Shown here piece after piece: positions 36,628 to 44,852 of a stretch of DNA of 64,000 bases; position 1 is the stretch's first letter, and the number at the start of each line of letters is the position of its first letter. The notes beneath the pieces are model-generated. The model was not told the DNA's origin, did not search any database, and saw only the letters and a program-made list of their open reading frames with translations. The stretch lies in the NCBI RefSeq assembly GCF_003003075.1, contig NZ_PVTX01000002.1, positions 310,001-374,000 on the forward strand, read 5' to 3'. The stretch is from Isoptericola halotolerans. GTDB taxonomy: Bacteria > Actinomycetota > Actinomycetes > Actinomycetales > Cellulomonadaceae. The position numbers were made by a program, and so were the translations under genes.

Positions 36628-36662
36628 AGGAACCGGTTTCTCATGCTAGAGATCGGTTTCCC
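36628..36662. promoter_or_regulatory. Operator-like tandem boxes before the pectate lyase gene
   Basis: AACCGGTT (36631-36638) within GGAACCGGTTTCTC is a palindrome with central CG, like LacI-family operators; GATCGGTTTCCC (36651-36662) repeats GGTTTC 20 bp on. They lie about 170 bp before the lyase start; a regulator gene is not adjacent. Confidence 0.45.
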
Positions 36663-36700
36663 AGGGCGCAAGTTCACCCGCTGTTTCACCCGCGGACGGG

Positions 36701-37537
36701 TCAGACCGCGCGCAGCCAGTCGTACGCGACCGGCAGGGCGCCGAGGACGCTGACGTGCCCGTCGCGCGGGCGCAGCCACAGCTCGCCCGCGGGCAGGCCC
36801 GTCACCAGCAGCTCGCCGTGGTGGCGGGGAATCACCCGGTCGGCGCCACCCTGGACCACCAGCACGGGCGCGGTCACGTCCGCGAGCGCCGCACCCCACG
36901 GCCGGACGAAGGCGACGTCGTCGTCCACCAGGCCTCCCGGCCACTCCTGGCCGGCGCGTACGGCGTCGTCCCCGAGCCCGGCCCAGGAGCCGGCGAGCAT
37001 CGCGTAGTCGGCCTCCGTGAAGCTCGTCTCGTCGAACTCGGCCGTCTCGCCGAACCGCTCGCGCGCGGCCCGGCCGCCGAGCGCGGCCCGGAGCCCGCCG
37101 TCGTCGGCCATGCCGGCGAACCAGGCGTCGGTGCCGTCGTACGGGGCGACGCCCGCGAGGGTCACGACGCCGCGGACCAGGTCGGGTCGCAGCGCCGCGA
37201 GCGCGAGGGCGTGCGGCCCCCCGCCGGAGGCGCCGACGGCGTGGCAGGCGGGCACGCCGAGCGCGTCGAGGGCGTGGCCGACGTCGGCCGCGGCGTCGGC
37301 CACGGACCGTCCGGGCGCCGGGGTCGAACCGCCGTACCCGGAGCGCGCGGGGGAGAGGACGCGCAGGCCACGGGCGGCCGCCGCGGCGACCACCGGCGCG
37401 AGCAGCGCCCCGGACTGGGGCGACCCGTGGTGCCAGACGACGGCGGGCTCGTCGCGGTGCGCGTCGGTGTGCGCGCCGGTGTCGTGCACCACGAGCGTGC
37501 GTCCGTCGGGCAGGTCGACGTCGTACCGTGCCGTCAT
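36701..37537 (-). CDS. Alpha/beta hydrolase
   Basis: A 278-residue hydrolase. VVWHHGSPQSGALLAPV provides the oxyanion region, LSPARSGYGGSTP the following loop, and VGASGGGPHAL the serine nucleophile elbow. Asp in VQGGADRVIP and His in RDGHVSVLG complete the triad. GAGAGG precedes the ATG at 37537. Resembles haloperoxidase/proline-iminopeptidase-like hydrolases without a decidable substrate. It lies between the pectate lyase and a small zinc-motif gene on the same strand. Confidence 0.88.
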   Translation of the reverse strand: MTARYDVDLPDGRTLVVHDTGAHTDAHRDEPAVVWHHGSPQSGALLAPVVAAAAARGLRVLSPARSGYGGSTPAPGRSVADAAADVGHALDALGVPACHAVGASGGGPHALALAALRPDLVRGVVTLAGVAPYDGTDAWFAGMADDGGLRAALGGRAARERFGETAEFDETSFTEADYAMLAGSWAGLGDDAVRAGQEWPGGLVDDDVAFVRPWGAALADVTAPVLVVQGGADRVIPRHHGELLVTGLPAGELWLRPRDGHVSVLGALPVAYDWLRAV

Positions 37538-37589
37538 CGCGGTCCTCTCGTCGTGACACCGGCGTCCGAGCAAGGCTTGCGCAGGCAAC

Positions 37590-37814
37590 CTACCGCGCCG
37601 TCTCGCGGCTGAGCGCGACCGGCGGACGACGGCGGTCGTCCTGCTGGTCGACGCGCCGCACGCCGCACCCGGCGCACCGCACGTAGAGGATGCGGCCGGT
37701 GGAGACGGTGTGGCCGGACTCCACGACCCACCCGTGCTCGTGCGGCGACGCCGCGGTGCTCCGGTGGTCGTGTGCCTGTCCGTGCGCCTGTCCGTGCGCC
37801 TCGAGTGTCGTCAT
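37590..37814 (-). CDS. Small His-rich protein with one CxxC motif
   Basis: A 74-residue protein. The N-terminus repeats AHGQ and is rich in His; the middle reads VVESGHTVSTGRILYVRCAGCGVRR, a zinc-ribbon-like CxxC. I do not recognise a family, and the exact start is uncertain because the repeated HGQ region may be non-coding. It is divergent from the CGNR-type gene, with only 26 bp between starts. Confidence 0.55.
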   Translation of the reverse strand: MTTLEAHGQAHGQAHDHRSTAASPHEHGWVVESGHTVSTGRILYVRCAGCGVRRVDQQDDRRRPPVALSRETAR

Positions 37815-37840
37815 GCGGTCCAGCGTGGTGTCATGGTCTT

Positions 37841-38404
37841 GTGCACCTCAACCCTTACGGCGAGTACGCGGTGCTCCTGGCCGCCTCCCTCGCGGACGAC
37901 TGGCCCGGCGACCGCGCCGGCATCGAGGCGCGGACCCGCGAGTTCGGCATGACGATGACGTTCCCCGTCGCGCCCGACGACCACCCGCGCACCCGCCGCG
38001 TCGTCGACGACTGGCTCGCCGTCGTCGACGCCACCGACCCGGAGGAGCGTGCCCGGCGGCTCAACGCGCAGATGGCCGCCGCCGCGGCCTACCCCCGCCT
38101 CACCGACCACGACGACGAGGGCTGGCACCTGCACTACCGCGACGAGGACCAGTCGCTCCCGCGGGTGCTGCACGCCGTCATCAGCGTCGGCACCGCCCTG
38201 CACCTCACCACCCGCGGCATGCACCGCCTGCACCGGTGCGCCGCGGGCGAGGAGCCGGGCGACCCGTGCGCCGCCGTCGTCGTCGACGTCACCCGGAACG
38301 GGCGTCAGCGCTACTGCTCCGTGCGCTGCGCCAACCGTGCCGCCGTCCGGCGTCACCGTGCGCGCGCCCGGCACCAGCCGGTCGGCCACGGGAGGGGAGC
38401 GTGA
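37841..38404 (+). CDS. CGNR zinc-finger (ABATE-type) protein
   Basis: A 187-residue protein with the stress-induced ABATE layout: N-terminal HLNPYGEYAVLLAASLADDW, a central helical region, and a C-terminal zinc finger RYCSVRCANRAAVRRHRAR in which CAN replaces CGN. A first Cys (RCAAGEEPGDPC) lies before it. These are suspected transcription regulators. GTG 37841 was chosen because it starts directly at the conserved VHLNPYG; the upstream codons are low in complexity. Its TGA overlaps the lipoprotein ATG (TGATG), so the two are coupled. Confidence 0.78.
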   Translation: MHLNPYGEYAVLLAASLADDWPGDRAGIEARTREFGMTMTFPVAPDDHPRTRRVVDDWLAVVDATDPEERARRLNAQMAAAAAYPRLTDHDDEGWHLHYRDEDQSLPRVLHAVISVGTALHLTTRGMHRLHRCAAGEEPGDPCAAVVVDVTRNGRQRYCSVRCANRAAVRRHRARARHQPVGHGRGA

Positions 38405-39090
38405 TGACCAGGTCGGTCACGGCCCTCGCGCTCGCCCTCACCGCGACGCTGCTCACGGCGGGCTGCGCCGACGAGGCCACCCCACCCGCCGACGCGGCAG
38501 GGCTCTCGGAGCGGTACCCCGACGACACCGCGGCGGACTGGGTCGCGTCCGCGGACCACGTCGTCGTCGCGACGGTCGTCGCCGAGCGGGAGGTGCCGCA
38601 GGACGAGGACCCTGCGGAGAGCGGCGAGACGACCGTGCCGCGCGAGGTCAGCCTTCACCTCGACGAGGTCGTCTGGTCGGCGGAGGAGCCGGCACGCGGC
38701 GCTCCGGAAGGCCGCTTCCCGCTGGTCGCCCGCGGATGGACGCTCGACGAGGGCGAGAAGGTCCCGGTCGTCGCGGAGGGCACCCCCCGGCTCGAGGTCG
38801 GGCACAGCTACGTCCTCGCGCTGTTCTGGGAGCCCGCCGTGCCCGACGGGCCCGAGCCCGTCCCGGCCCACTGGAACACGCTCGGGCTCGACAGCGTCGT
38901 GCCCTTCGACGGCGGCGTCATCGGTGCGGGAGAGGTCGCCGGGACGGTGGTCTCGCCGTCGGCCGCCCCGGGGGGCGTCGGCTCCGACGACGGCGCCGCG
39001 ACGCTCGGCGAGGAGCTCGCCGGGCAGAATCTCGACGCGCTCAGGACCGCGCTGGACGAGGCCGCGCCGGGCGTCCGGGAGGACGGCTAG
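38404..39090 (+). CDS. Putative lipoprotein, unknown function
   Basis: A 228-residue exported protein. The signal sequence ends in the lipobox LLTAGC (C21), followed by an acidic Asp/Ala-rich lead. The mature part (ADWVASADHVVVATVVAE, LEVGHSYVLALFWEP) resembles small beta-rich proteins of unknown role. It overlaps the stop of the CGNR gene by one base. No relation to the phosphorelay 47 bp downstream is evident. Confidence 0.75.
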   Translation: MTRSVTALALALTATLLTAGCADEATPPADAAGLSERYPDDTAADWVASADHVVVATVVAEREVPQDEDPAESGETTVPREVSLHLDEVVWSAEEPARGAPEGRFPLVARGWTLDEGEKVPVVAEGTPRLEVGHSYVLALFWEPAVPDGPEPVPAHWNTLGLDSVVPFDGGVIGAGEVAGTVVSPSAAPGGVGSDDGAATLGEELAGQNLDALRTALDEAAPGVREDG

Positions 39091-39136
39091 GCATGGCACC
39101 CGTGCGCTTCGGGCAACCGGCCACTACCGTGGCGGC

Positions 39137-39979
39137 ATGACCGCTGGACCCCACCCGGGCCGCCCCCGTGACCCGGCCGCCGCCTCCGACCGCACCGCGG
39201 TCGTGGTCGAGGACGACGCCGAGATCCGTGCGCTGCTCGAGGAGGTCCTCACCCAGGCCGGGTTCACCACCTACACCGCCGTCGACGGACGCAGCGGGGT
39301 CGACCTGGTGACGCGGATCGACCCCCTGCTGACCACGCTCGACATCAGCCTGCCCGACATCGACGGGATCGAGGTGTGCCGCCAGATCCGCACCGTCTCG
39401 AACACCTACGTCGTGATGCTGACCGCGCGCACCGACGAGATCGACGCCCTGATGGGCCTGGACGCGGGCGCCGACGACTACCAGACCAAACCGTTCCGGC
39501 CACGGGAGCTGCGGGCACGCATCGAGGCGATCCTGCGCCGGCACCGCCGCGACGTCCCGCCCGCCGCCGCCCCGGCCGCGGCACCGGCCGCCGCCCACGC
39601 ACCGCACGCCGGGGCCCGGCCGCTGCCCGACGGTGCGGCCTCCGCGCTGACGGTGACGGCGGACGCCGACGGGCTGCTGGTGGACCCGGCGGGCCGCACC
39701 GTCCACGTCGACGACGTGGAGGTCCACCTGACCCGCAGCGAGTTCGACCTGCTCGCCGCGCTCGTCAACGCGCCCGGCCGGGTGCTCTCCAAGGACACCC
39801 TCGTGCGGGTCCTGTGGGGCGACGAGTACGACACCGGTACTCCCGTGACCCCGGCCGACCGCCGCAGCGTCGAGGTCCACATGGCCAACCTGCGGCGCAA
39901 GATCGGCGACGACCCGGCCTCACCGCGGTGGATCAGGACGGTCCGCGGCGTCGGCTACCGCTTCGACCACCGACCCTGA
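39137..39979 (+). CDS. OmpR-family response regulator
   Basis: A 280-residue regulator. The receiver (about 18-135) has phospho-acceptor D69 in TTLDISLPDIDG and the lysine in DYQTKPF; a Pro/Ala linker (about 140-160) leads to a winged helix (about 185-278) with LTRSEFDLLAALV and RRSVEVHMANLRRKIG. TACCGT ends six bases before the ATG, so the message is probably leaderless. Its 3' end overlaps that of the convergent HPt gene by 25 bp. No kinase is next to it on its strand; the hybrid kinase 1.4 kb away and the two HPt proteins are likely partners. Confidence 0.92.
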   Translation: MTAGPHPGRPRDPAAASDRTAVVVEDDAEIRALLEEVLTQAGFTTYTAVDGRSGVDLVTRIDPLLTTLDISLPDIDGIEVCRQIRTVSNTYVVMLTARTDEIDALMGLDAGADDYQTKPFRPRELRARIEAILRRHRRDVPPAAAPAAAPAAAHAPHAGARPLPDGAASALTVTADADGLLVDPAGRTVHVDDVEVHLTRSEFDLLAALVNAPGRVLSKDTLVRVLWGDEYDTGTPVTPADRRSVEVHMANLRRKIGDDPASPRWIRTVRGVGYRFDHRP

Positions 39980-40341
39980 CCGAGGGCGGCCGACACCAGG
40001 GCCGCGGCCTCCTGCGCGTCCACCATGACGTCGCGGGCCAGGGCGCGCGCCGTCTCCAGCCCGGGGTCGTCCTCGTCGAGGGCCGCCTGGCAACGCGCCG
40101 TGGACCGGGCCAGGTCCTCCAGACCCAGCATGACCGCCGAGCTGTGGAGGCTGAGGAGCCGCACCCGTGCCAGCTCGCCGTCCCCGCGGGCCAGGGCCCG
40201 TCGGCAGGACGTCAGCCGCCGCGGCAGCAGCTCGAGCCAGATCGTCGCGAACCGGTCGACCGCCGGCGCGTCGCCCTCGAGCCCGTCGATCAGGTCCTGC
40301 CACGCCCGCGCGACGGCGGCGAGCGGATCGAGGCCGGTCAT
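39955..40341 (-). CDS. Stand-alone HPt phosphotransfer-like protein
   Basis: A 128-residue helical protein. LLSLHSSAVMLGLEDLARSTAR is an HPt phosphorylation helix with H66; the usual LKGSA after the histidine is SSAVM, so the phosphorylatable histidine is likely but less certain than in the second HPt. It overlaps the convergent regulator gene by 25 bp. An ATG four codons upstream is an alternative start. A tandem 11-bp repeat lies about 160 bp upstream and may be an OmpR-type site. Confidence 0.75.
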   Translation of the reverse strand: MTGLDPLAAVARAWQDLIDGLEGDAPAVDRFATIWLELLPRRLTSCRRALARGDGELARVRLLSLHSSAVMLGLEDLARSTARCQAALDEDDPGLETARALARDVMVDAQEAAALVSAALGQGRWSKR

Positions 40342-40498
40342 GGCCGGCACCACGGCAGCACGGTGGCTCCGACGTCGGCGGACGTCGGCTCGGCGTCGTG
40401 CGAGAGCAGTACGGGCATGTCCGGCTCCGCGGGCTAGTGAGGCATCGATACCTCGATGCTGAGCACCCGACCTCGTGGAGGGCTGCCGTTCCGATCAG

Positions 40499-40524
40499 GA
40501 TCACCTCAAGATCACCTCAAGATC
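40499..40524. repeat. Tandem 11-bp direct repeat, PHO-box-like
   Basis: GATCACCTCAA is repeated exactly at 40499-40509 and 40510-40520, followed by GATC. Head-to-tail 11-bp repeats are the normal site of OmpR/PhoP-type dimers (actinobacterial PHO boxes contain GTTCACC). It lies between the two HPt genes. Confidence 0.6.
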
Positions 40525-40544
40525 CCGACCGGTGGCGCGTCGTG

Positions 40545-40916
40545 TCAGAGCCCTCGCAGGGCGCTCGCGGTCGCGCGCAGCCGGTCGAGGGCCGCCGGCA
40601 TCCCGTCCCGGTGACCGTCCTGGAGCGCGGACTCGACGTGCCGGGCGGCATCGGCGAGCTCGTCGTCCCCGAACGTCCCCGCCGAGCCGACTATCGAGTG
40701 GCACAGCAGCGCTGCCTCGTCGCGGTCCGCCGGGTCGGGCGCCGCACCGCCGGAGGTCGCGCCGGGGGTCGCGCTGGGGGACGCGCCGGAGGGCGCGAGC
40801 AGCTCCAGGACCCGGTCCGCCCGGCCGAGGTTGCGCTGCCGAGCGCTGCGGGCGAGCCGCGCGACGGCGTCGTCCAGCGCGTCGTCCTCGGGGACACCGC
40901 TCCCCGACCCGCTCAC
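40545..40916 (-). CDS. HPt phosphotransfer protein
   Basis: A 123-residue HPt domain protein. LLCHSIVGSAGTFGDDELADAARHVE holds H73 in the normal H-S-x-x-G-S-A context. An Ala/Gly/Pro-rich loop (about 41-60) interrupts the first helix. GTG 40916 overlaps the stop of the preceding receiver gene (GTGA), so both are co-translated and act together. Probably relays phosphate from the receivers of the hybrid kinase to a regulator. Confidence 0.85.
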   Translation of the reverse strand: MSGSGSGVPEDDALDDAVARLARSARQRNLGRADRVLELLAPSGASPSATPGATSGGAAPDPADRDEAALLCHSIVGSAGTFGDDELADAARHVESALQDGHRDGMPAALDRLRATASALRGL

Positions 40917-41299
40917 TCGTCCCACCCGAGCACGTCGGCGAGGCGCTGCGGCAGCGCGAGCGGGTCGAAGGGCTTGGTGATCACCCCGACCGCGCCCAGG
41001 CCGTCGAGCTTGCGGATGTCCTGGGCCCCCACCTTCGCGGTGAGGAAGACGACGGGGACGTCCCGCAGCACGTCGATCGTCCGGATCCGGGCCAGGACGG
41101 TGGGGCCGTCGTGCGTGGGCATCATGACGTCCAGCAGGATGACGTCCGGCCGCACCTGACGAGCGAGCTCGACGCCGTCGGCCCCGTCGCCCGCCGTGCG
41201 CACGTCGTGCCCGCCGACGGCGGACAACGACAGGGCGGCGACCTCGCGGATCGACGGGTCGTCGTCGACCACCACCACGCAGCGTCGGCTCGTTCCCAT
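40913..41299 (-). CDS. Single-domain response regulator (CheY-like)
   Basis: A 128-residue receiver without output domain. VVVVDDDPSIREVA contains the acidic pocket, D57 lies in ILLDVMMPTHDG, and the lysine is in GVITKPFDPLALP. It is divergent from the hybrid kinase and overlaps the HPt gene by four bases. Such receivers serve as phosphate sinks or shuttles in relays. ATG 41299 was taken; GAG codons upstream allow a slightly longer form. Confidence 0.88.
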   Translation of the reverse strand: MGTSRRCVVVVDDDPSIREVAALSLSAVGGHDVRTAGDGADGVELARQVRPDVILLDVMMPTHDGPTVLARIRTIDVLRDVPVVFLTAKVGAQDIRKLDGLGAVGVITKPFDPLALPQRLADVLGWDE

Positions 41300-41380
41300 C
41301 TGCTCCGTCCCCCCGTGACCGGACCCGGCCGACGCTACCCCGCCCGGGCGCCATCGGCATCCGCCACCTACGCTCGGGCC

Positions 41381-44300
41381 ATGGTTGAGGCGCGACGCGC
41401 GGCAGCACGAGCGCACGCACTGTTCCTCCGCTGGTGCTGGGCAGCCGGGGCGGTGATGCTCGTGCTCGCCGTCGTGCTCGCGGGTCCGTTCGACGCCGCG
41501 ACCCGCCAGCTGGTGTCCCAGTCCGCCCTCGCCGCGGCCGCCGTCTTCGCGTCCGTGAGCTGCGGCTGGCGCGCGGTGCGCTCCACCGGACGACGTCGTC
41601 GCGCCTGGGGAGCGCTGTCCCTCGGCGGGATCGTGGGCCTGCTGGGCAACGTCTACGCCACCGCCGTCGGCGACCCCTCGACGGGCGACATCGCCTACAT
41701 CGCCGCCCTCTCGCTGGGCGTCGTGGGCCTCGCCCTGTTCCCCACCGTGCGACCGCGCGGCCAGGAGATCGTGCGCATGCTGCTCGACAGCGTCGTGGTC
41801 GGCGGGTCGGTGCTGTACATCGCCGTGTTCGCCGTCGTGCTGGGCGGGCGCGACTGGACCGCCCAGCCCGCCGTCAGCGCCTACGCCCTGCCCGTGGTGG
41901 ACGCGCTGCTCGCCACGCTCGCCGTGCTCGTGATGACGCGGTCGAGCGCCGAGGAACGCGTCCCCCTGGTCCTCGTGGGCAGCGGGTTCGTGCTCTACGC
42001 CGTCGCCGACGTCGCGTTCGCGCTGTTCTCCGCCAGCGGCGGCTTCACCTTCGGCAGCCCCGTCGACCTCGGCTGGATCGGCGGGTACGCCGCCATCGCC
42101 GTCGCCGCGCGCCACCCCGCGGCGTCCGGGAGCCCGATCGACAGCCGGCGTCCGGGGGACGGCTCGCCGGTGCTCGGCACCGTGGTGACGTTCTCCCTGT
42201 TCCTCGCGGCGGCCCTGGTCCGGGTGGTCCGGTCGGGCGAGGGGGTCCCGTGGGTGGCGGACGCCCTGTGGGTGGCGGTGCTGGCCGCGGTGGTGATCCG
42301 GCAGATCCTCGTCGTCGTGGACAACGAGTCGCTGCGGCACGGCCTGGAGCGCCGGGTCGAGGACCGTACCGCGCAGCTGCGCGCCCTGGCCGGCGAGCGC
42401 GAGCGCACGCTCGAGTCCGTCGCGGACGGCATCTACGGCGTGGACGCCGCGGGGCGGCTCACCTTCATCAACGCGGCGGCGTCCCGCACGCTCGGCGCGA
42501 CGCCGGCCGACCTCGTCGGGTGCGACGTGCACGCCACCTTCCACGCCACGGACGCCGACGGCACCCCCTACCCCGTGGAGGGCTGCTACATCACCGAGGC
42601 CGTGCGCGACGGCGTCACCACCACCGCCGAGCAGGACGTCTACCTCCGGCTCGACGGCAAGGAGGTGCCGGTCGAGGTGACCGCCAGCCCGCTGCGCGAC
42701 GACGGGACGATCCGCGGGGCGGTCGTCGTCTTCCGCGACGTCACCGAGCGCCGCGAGATGGAGCGCATCAAGGACGAGTTCGTCTCCGTGGTGAGCCACG
42801 AGCTGCGCACCCCGCTCACGTCGATCCGCGGTTCGCTCGGCCTGCTGGACAGCGGCGTCCTCGGCGACGACCCCGAGCGGGCGCAACGGATGGTGCACAT
42901 CGCGCTGACCAGCAGCGAGCGCCTCGGCCGGCTCGTGGACGACATCCTCGACATCGAACGCATGGCGGCCGGGTCGACGCAGCTGGACCTGGCGGACCAC
43001 CGGGTGGAGACGCTGCTGGATTCCGCGGAGGAGCAGGTCGCGATCCTCGCCGAGAAGGCCGGGGTCACGCTCGACCACGACCCGTCCGCCGAGGTCGTCA
43101 GCGCCGACGCGGACCGCATCGTCCAGACCCTGGTCAACGTGCTGTCCAACGCGGTGAAGTTCTCCCCGCCCGGGAGCGCGGTGCGCACCAGCGTGGTGCC
43201 CGTCGGGGACATGGTCGAGGTGCGCGTCGACGACCAGGGCCGCGGGATCCCGCCCGACAAGCTGGAAGCCGTCTTCCGCCGGTTCGAGCAGGTCGACGCC
43301 TCCGACGCCCGCGAGCGCGGCGGCACCGGCCTGGGGCTGCCCATCGCCCGCAGCATCGTCGAACGCCACGGCGGCCGGATGTGGGCCGTGAGCGACGGCG
43401 AGGGGACCGGGGCGAGCCTGCGCTTCACCCTGCGTCGCGTCGACCCGCACCGCGCGCCGTCCGGGCCGCGCACCGCCGACGGCGAACCCGCGACGCGCAC
43501 CCACGCTCCGCCGTCGTCCCTGGCCGCTCAGGAGACCGCCGAGGACATCGACGCCGCAGGCCCGCCGCGCGTCGTCGTCGTGGACGACGACCCCTACGTG
43601 GTCGACGTCCTGAGCACCGTCCTGGAGGAACGTGGCTTCACCGTCCTCGGGGTCACGGACGGCCGGACGGCGATCGAGCTGATCGCCGCGGAGCATCCGG
43701 CGGCGATCGTCCTGGACCTCGCGATGCCGGGCACCGACGGCGCCGAGGTGCTGGCGCAGGTGCGGCGCACCGCCGCGACGGCACGGGTGCCCGTGGTGGT
43801 CGTGTCCGGGACCCGGCCCGCCGACGCCCGGGAGGCCGCCTCGCTGGCCGACGGCTGGCTGGTCAAGCCCGTCGACCCGGCACAGCTCGCCGGCACGGTG
43901 CGCGACGTCGCCCGGCGGCACCCGCACCACGAGCAGGTCCTCGTCGTGGAGGACGACGACGACCTGCGTCGCGTCGTGGCCACGGTGCTCGAGAGCGGCG
44001 GGCTCGCCGTGACCCAGGCCCGCTCCGTCGAGGAGGCACGGCAGGCGCTCGCCAGGGTGGAGCCGGACCTCCTGCTGCTCGACCTCTCCTTGCCGGACGG
44101 CACCGGCAACGCGCTGGTCAGCGACCTGCGGCGCGACGGGCGCCTGCGGCAGGTCCCGCTCGTCGTCTACACCGGCTCCTCCGTCGGCATGCAGGAGCGC
44201 GAGGACCTCCGCCTGGGCCGTACCGTCTTCCTCGCCAAGGAACGCACGGCACCCCAGGCCCTCCTGGGCCCGGTGCTGGACCTCCTGGACTCCGTCGCCG

Positions 44301-44446
44301 GCCGCGGCGCCCCAGACAGAACTGATCCCGACCACCGAGGAACCGATGAGCGCCAACCTGACCATCCGCATCAGCAAGGGGACCGGCACCGGCCGGACGA
44401 CGCTGGCAGCCTTCGACGCCGCCCTGGTCGCCGCCGGGGTCGGTGA
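41381..44446 (+). CDS. Hybrid sensor histidine kinase: 8-TM sensor, PAS, HisKA/HATPase, two receivers
   Basis: A 1021-residue membrane kinase. About eight helices occupy residues 20-320; the PAS domain spans about 340-455; HisKA has H473 in EFVSVVSHELRTPL; the ATPase shows NVLSNAVKFSPPG, DQGRGIPP and GGTGLGLPIA. Receiver 1 (about 728-845) has D778 in IVLDLAMPG, receiver 2 (about 852-970) has Asp near 900 in LLLLDLSLPDG. TACGCT ends six bases before the ATG, so it is probably leaderless. The last ~34 codons overlap the arginine decarboxylase gene by 101 bp and encode a charged unstructured tail. With the divergent receiver/HPt genes it forms a multi-step phosphorelay. Confidence 0.9.
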   Translation: MVEARRAAARAHALFLRWCWAAGAVMLVLAVVLAGPFDAATRQLVSQSALAAAAVFASVSCGWRAVRSTGRRRRAWGALSLGGIVGLLGNVYATAVGDPSTGDIAYIAALSLGVVGLALFPTVRPRGQEIVRMLLDSVVVGGSVLYIAVFAVVLGGRDWTAQPAVSAYALPVVDALLATLAVLVMTRSSAEERVPLVLVGSGFVLYAVADVAFALFSASGGFTFGSPVDLGWIGGYAAIAVAARHPAASGSPIDSRRPGDGSPVLGTVVTFSLFLAAALVRVVRSGEGVPWVADALWVAVLAAVVIRQILVVVDNESLRHGLERRVEDRTAQLRALAGERERTLESVADGIYGVDAAGRLTFINAAASRTLGATPADLVGCDVHATFHATDADGTPYPVEGCYITEAVRDGVTTTAEQDVYLRLDGKEVPVEVTASPLRDDGTIRGAVVVFRDVTERREMERIKDEFVSVVSHELRTPLTSIRGSLGLLDSGVLGDDPERAQRMVHIALTSSERLGRLVDDILDIERMAAGSTQLDLADHRVETLLDSAEEQVAILAEKAGVTLDHDPSAEVVSADADRIVQTLVNVLSNAVKFSPPGSAVRTSVVPVGDMVEVRVDDQGRGIPPDKLEAVFRRFEQVDASDARERGGTGLGLPIARSIVERHGGRMWAVSDGEGTGASLRFTLRRVDPHRAPSGPRTADGEPATRTHAPPSSLAAQETAEDIDAAGPPRVVVVDDDPYVVDVLSTVLEERGFTVLGVTDGRTAIELIAAEHPAAIVLDLAMPGTDGAEVLAQVRRTAATARVPVVVVSGTRPADAREAASLADGWLVKPVDPAQLAGTVRDVARRHPHHEQVLVVEDDDDLRRVVATVLESGGLAVTQARSVEEARQALARVEPDLLLLDLSLPDGTGNALVSDLRRDGRLRQVPLVVYTGSSVGMQEREDLRLGRTVFLAKERTAPQALLGPVLDLLDSVAGRGAPDRTDPDHRGTDERQPDHPHQQGDRHRPDDAGSLRRRPGRRRGR

Positions 44447-44852
44447 CTTCAACCTCATCCGACTGAGCTCCGTCGTCCCGCCCGGCAGCACGATCCTCGA
44501 GGTGGACGCCGAGGACGCCCTGGTCGGCGAGCACGGGGACGCGCTGTACTGCGTGTACGCGGAGGCGCACGCCTCGCTGCCCGGGCACGAGGCGTGGGCG
44601 GGCGTCGCCTGGTCGCTCCGTGACGACGGCAGCGGTGCCGGGCTCTTCGTCGAGCACGAGGGCCCCTCGCACGAGCAGGTCGCCACCGACCTCATCCACA
44701 GCCTGGAGGACCTCTCCGCGTCGCGCGGGGGCATCTACCACCCGAGCGGCCGCCTGATCACCGGCATCACGTGCGACTCGCTGCCCGTGTGCGCCGTCGT
44801 CGTCGCGACCTTCCGGCGGGCCGGCTGGGAGGCGATCGCCGATGGCCACTGA
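44346..44852 (+). CDS. Pyruvoyl-dependent arginine decarboxylase
   Basis: A 168-residue enzyme that self-cleaves to generate a pyruvoyl cofactor and converts arginine to agmatine. The cleavage motif is IRLSSVVPPGS with the S41-S42 bond and the pyruvoyl residue formed from S42, as in the Methanocaldococcus enzyme. YCVYAEAHA, WAGVAWS and ITGITCDSLPVCAVVVA fit the family. GAGGAA (44337-44342) precedes the ATG, which lies inside the kinase gene's 3' end. The downstream acetyltransferase-like gene starts 11 bp before its stop. The cluster implies that the relay and agmatine production are linked. Confidence 0.88.
   Translation: MSANLTIRISKGTGTGRTTLAAFDAALVAAGVGDFNLIRLSSVVPPGSTILEVDAEDALVGEHGDALYCVYAEAHASLPGHEAWAGVAWSLRDDGSGAGLFVEHEGPSHEQVATDLIHSLEDLSASRGGIYHPSGRLITGITCDSLPVCAVVVATFRRAGWEAIADGH

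Noticed and set aside
41300-44734. Long minus-strand frame joined to the single-domain receiver
   Set aside because: Only the last 128 codons (40913-41299) show a receiver fold; the rest is antisense to the hybrid kinase.
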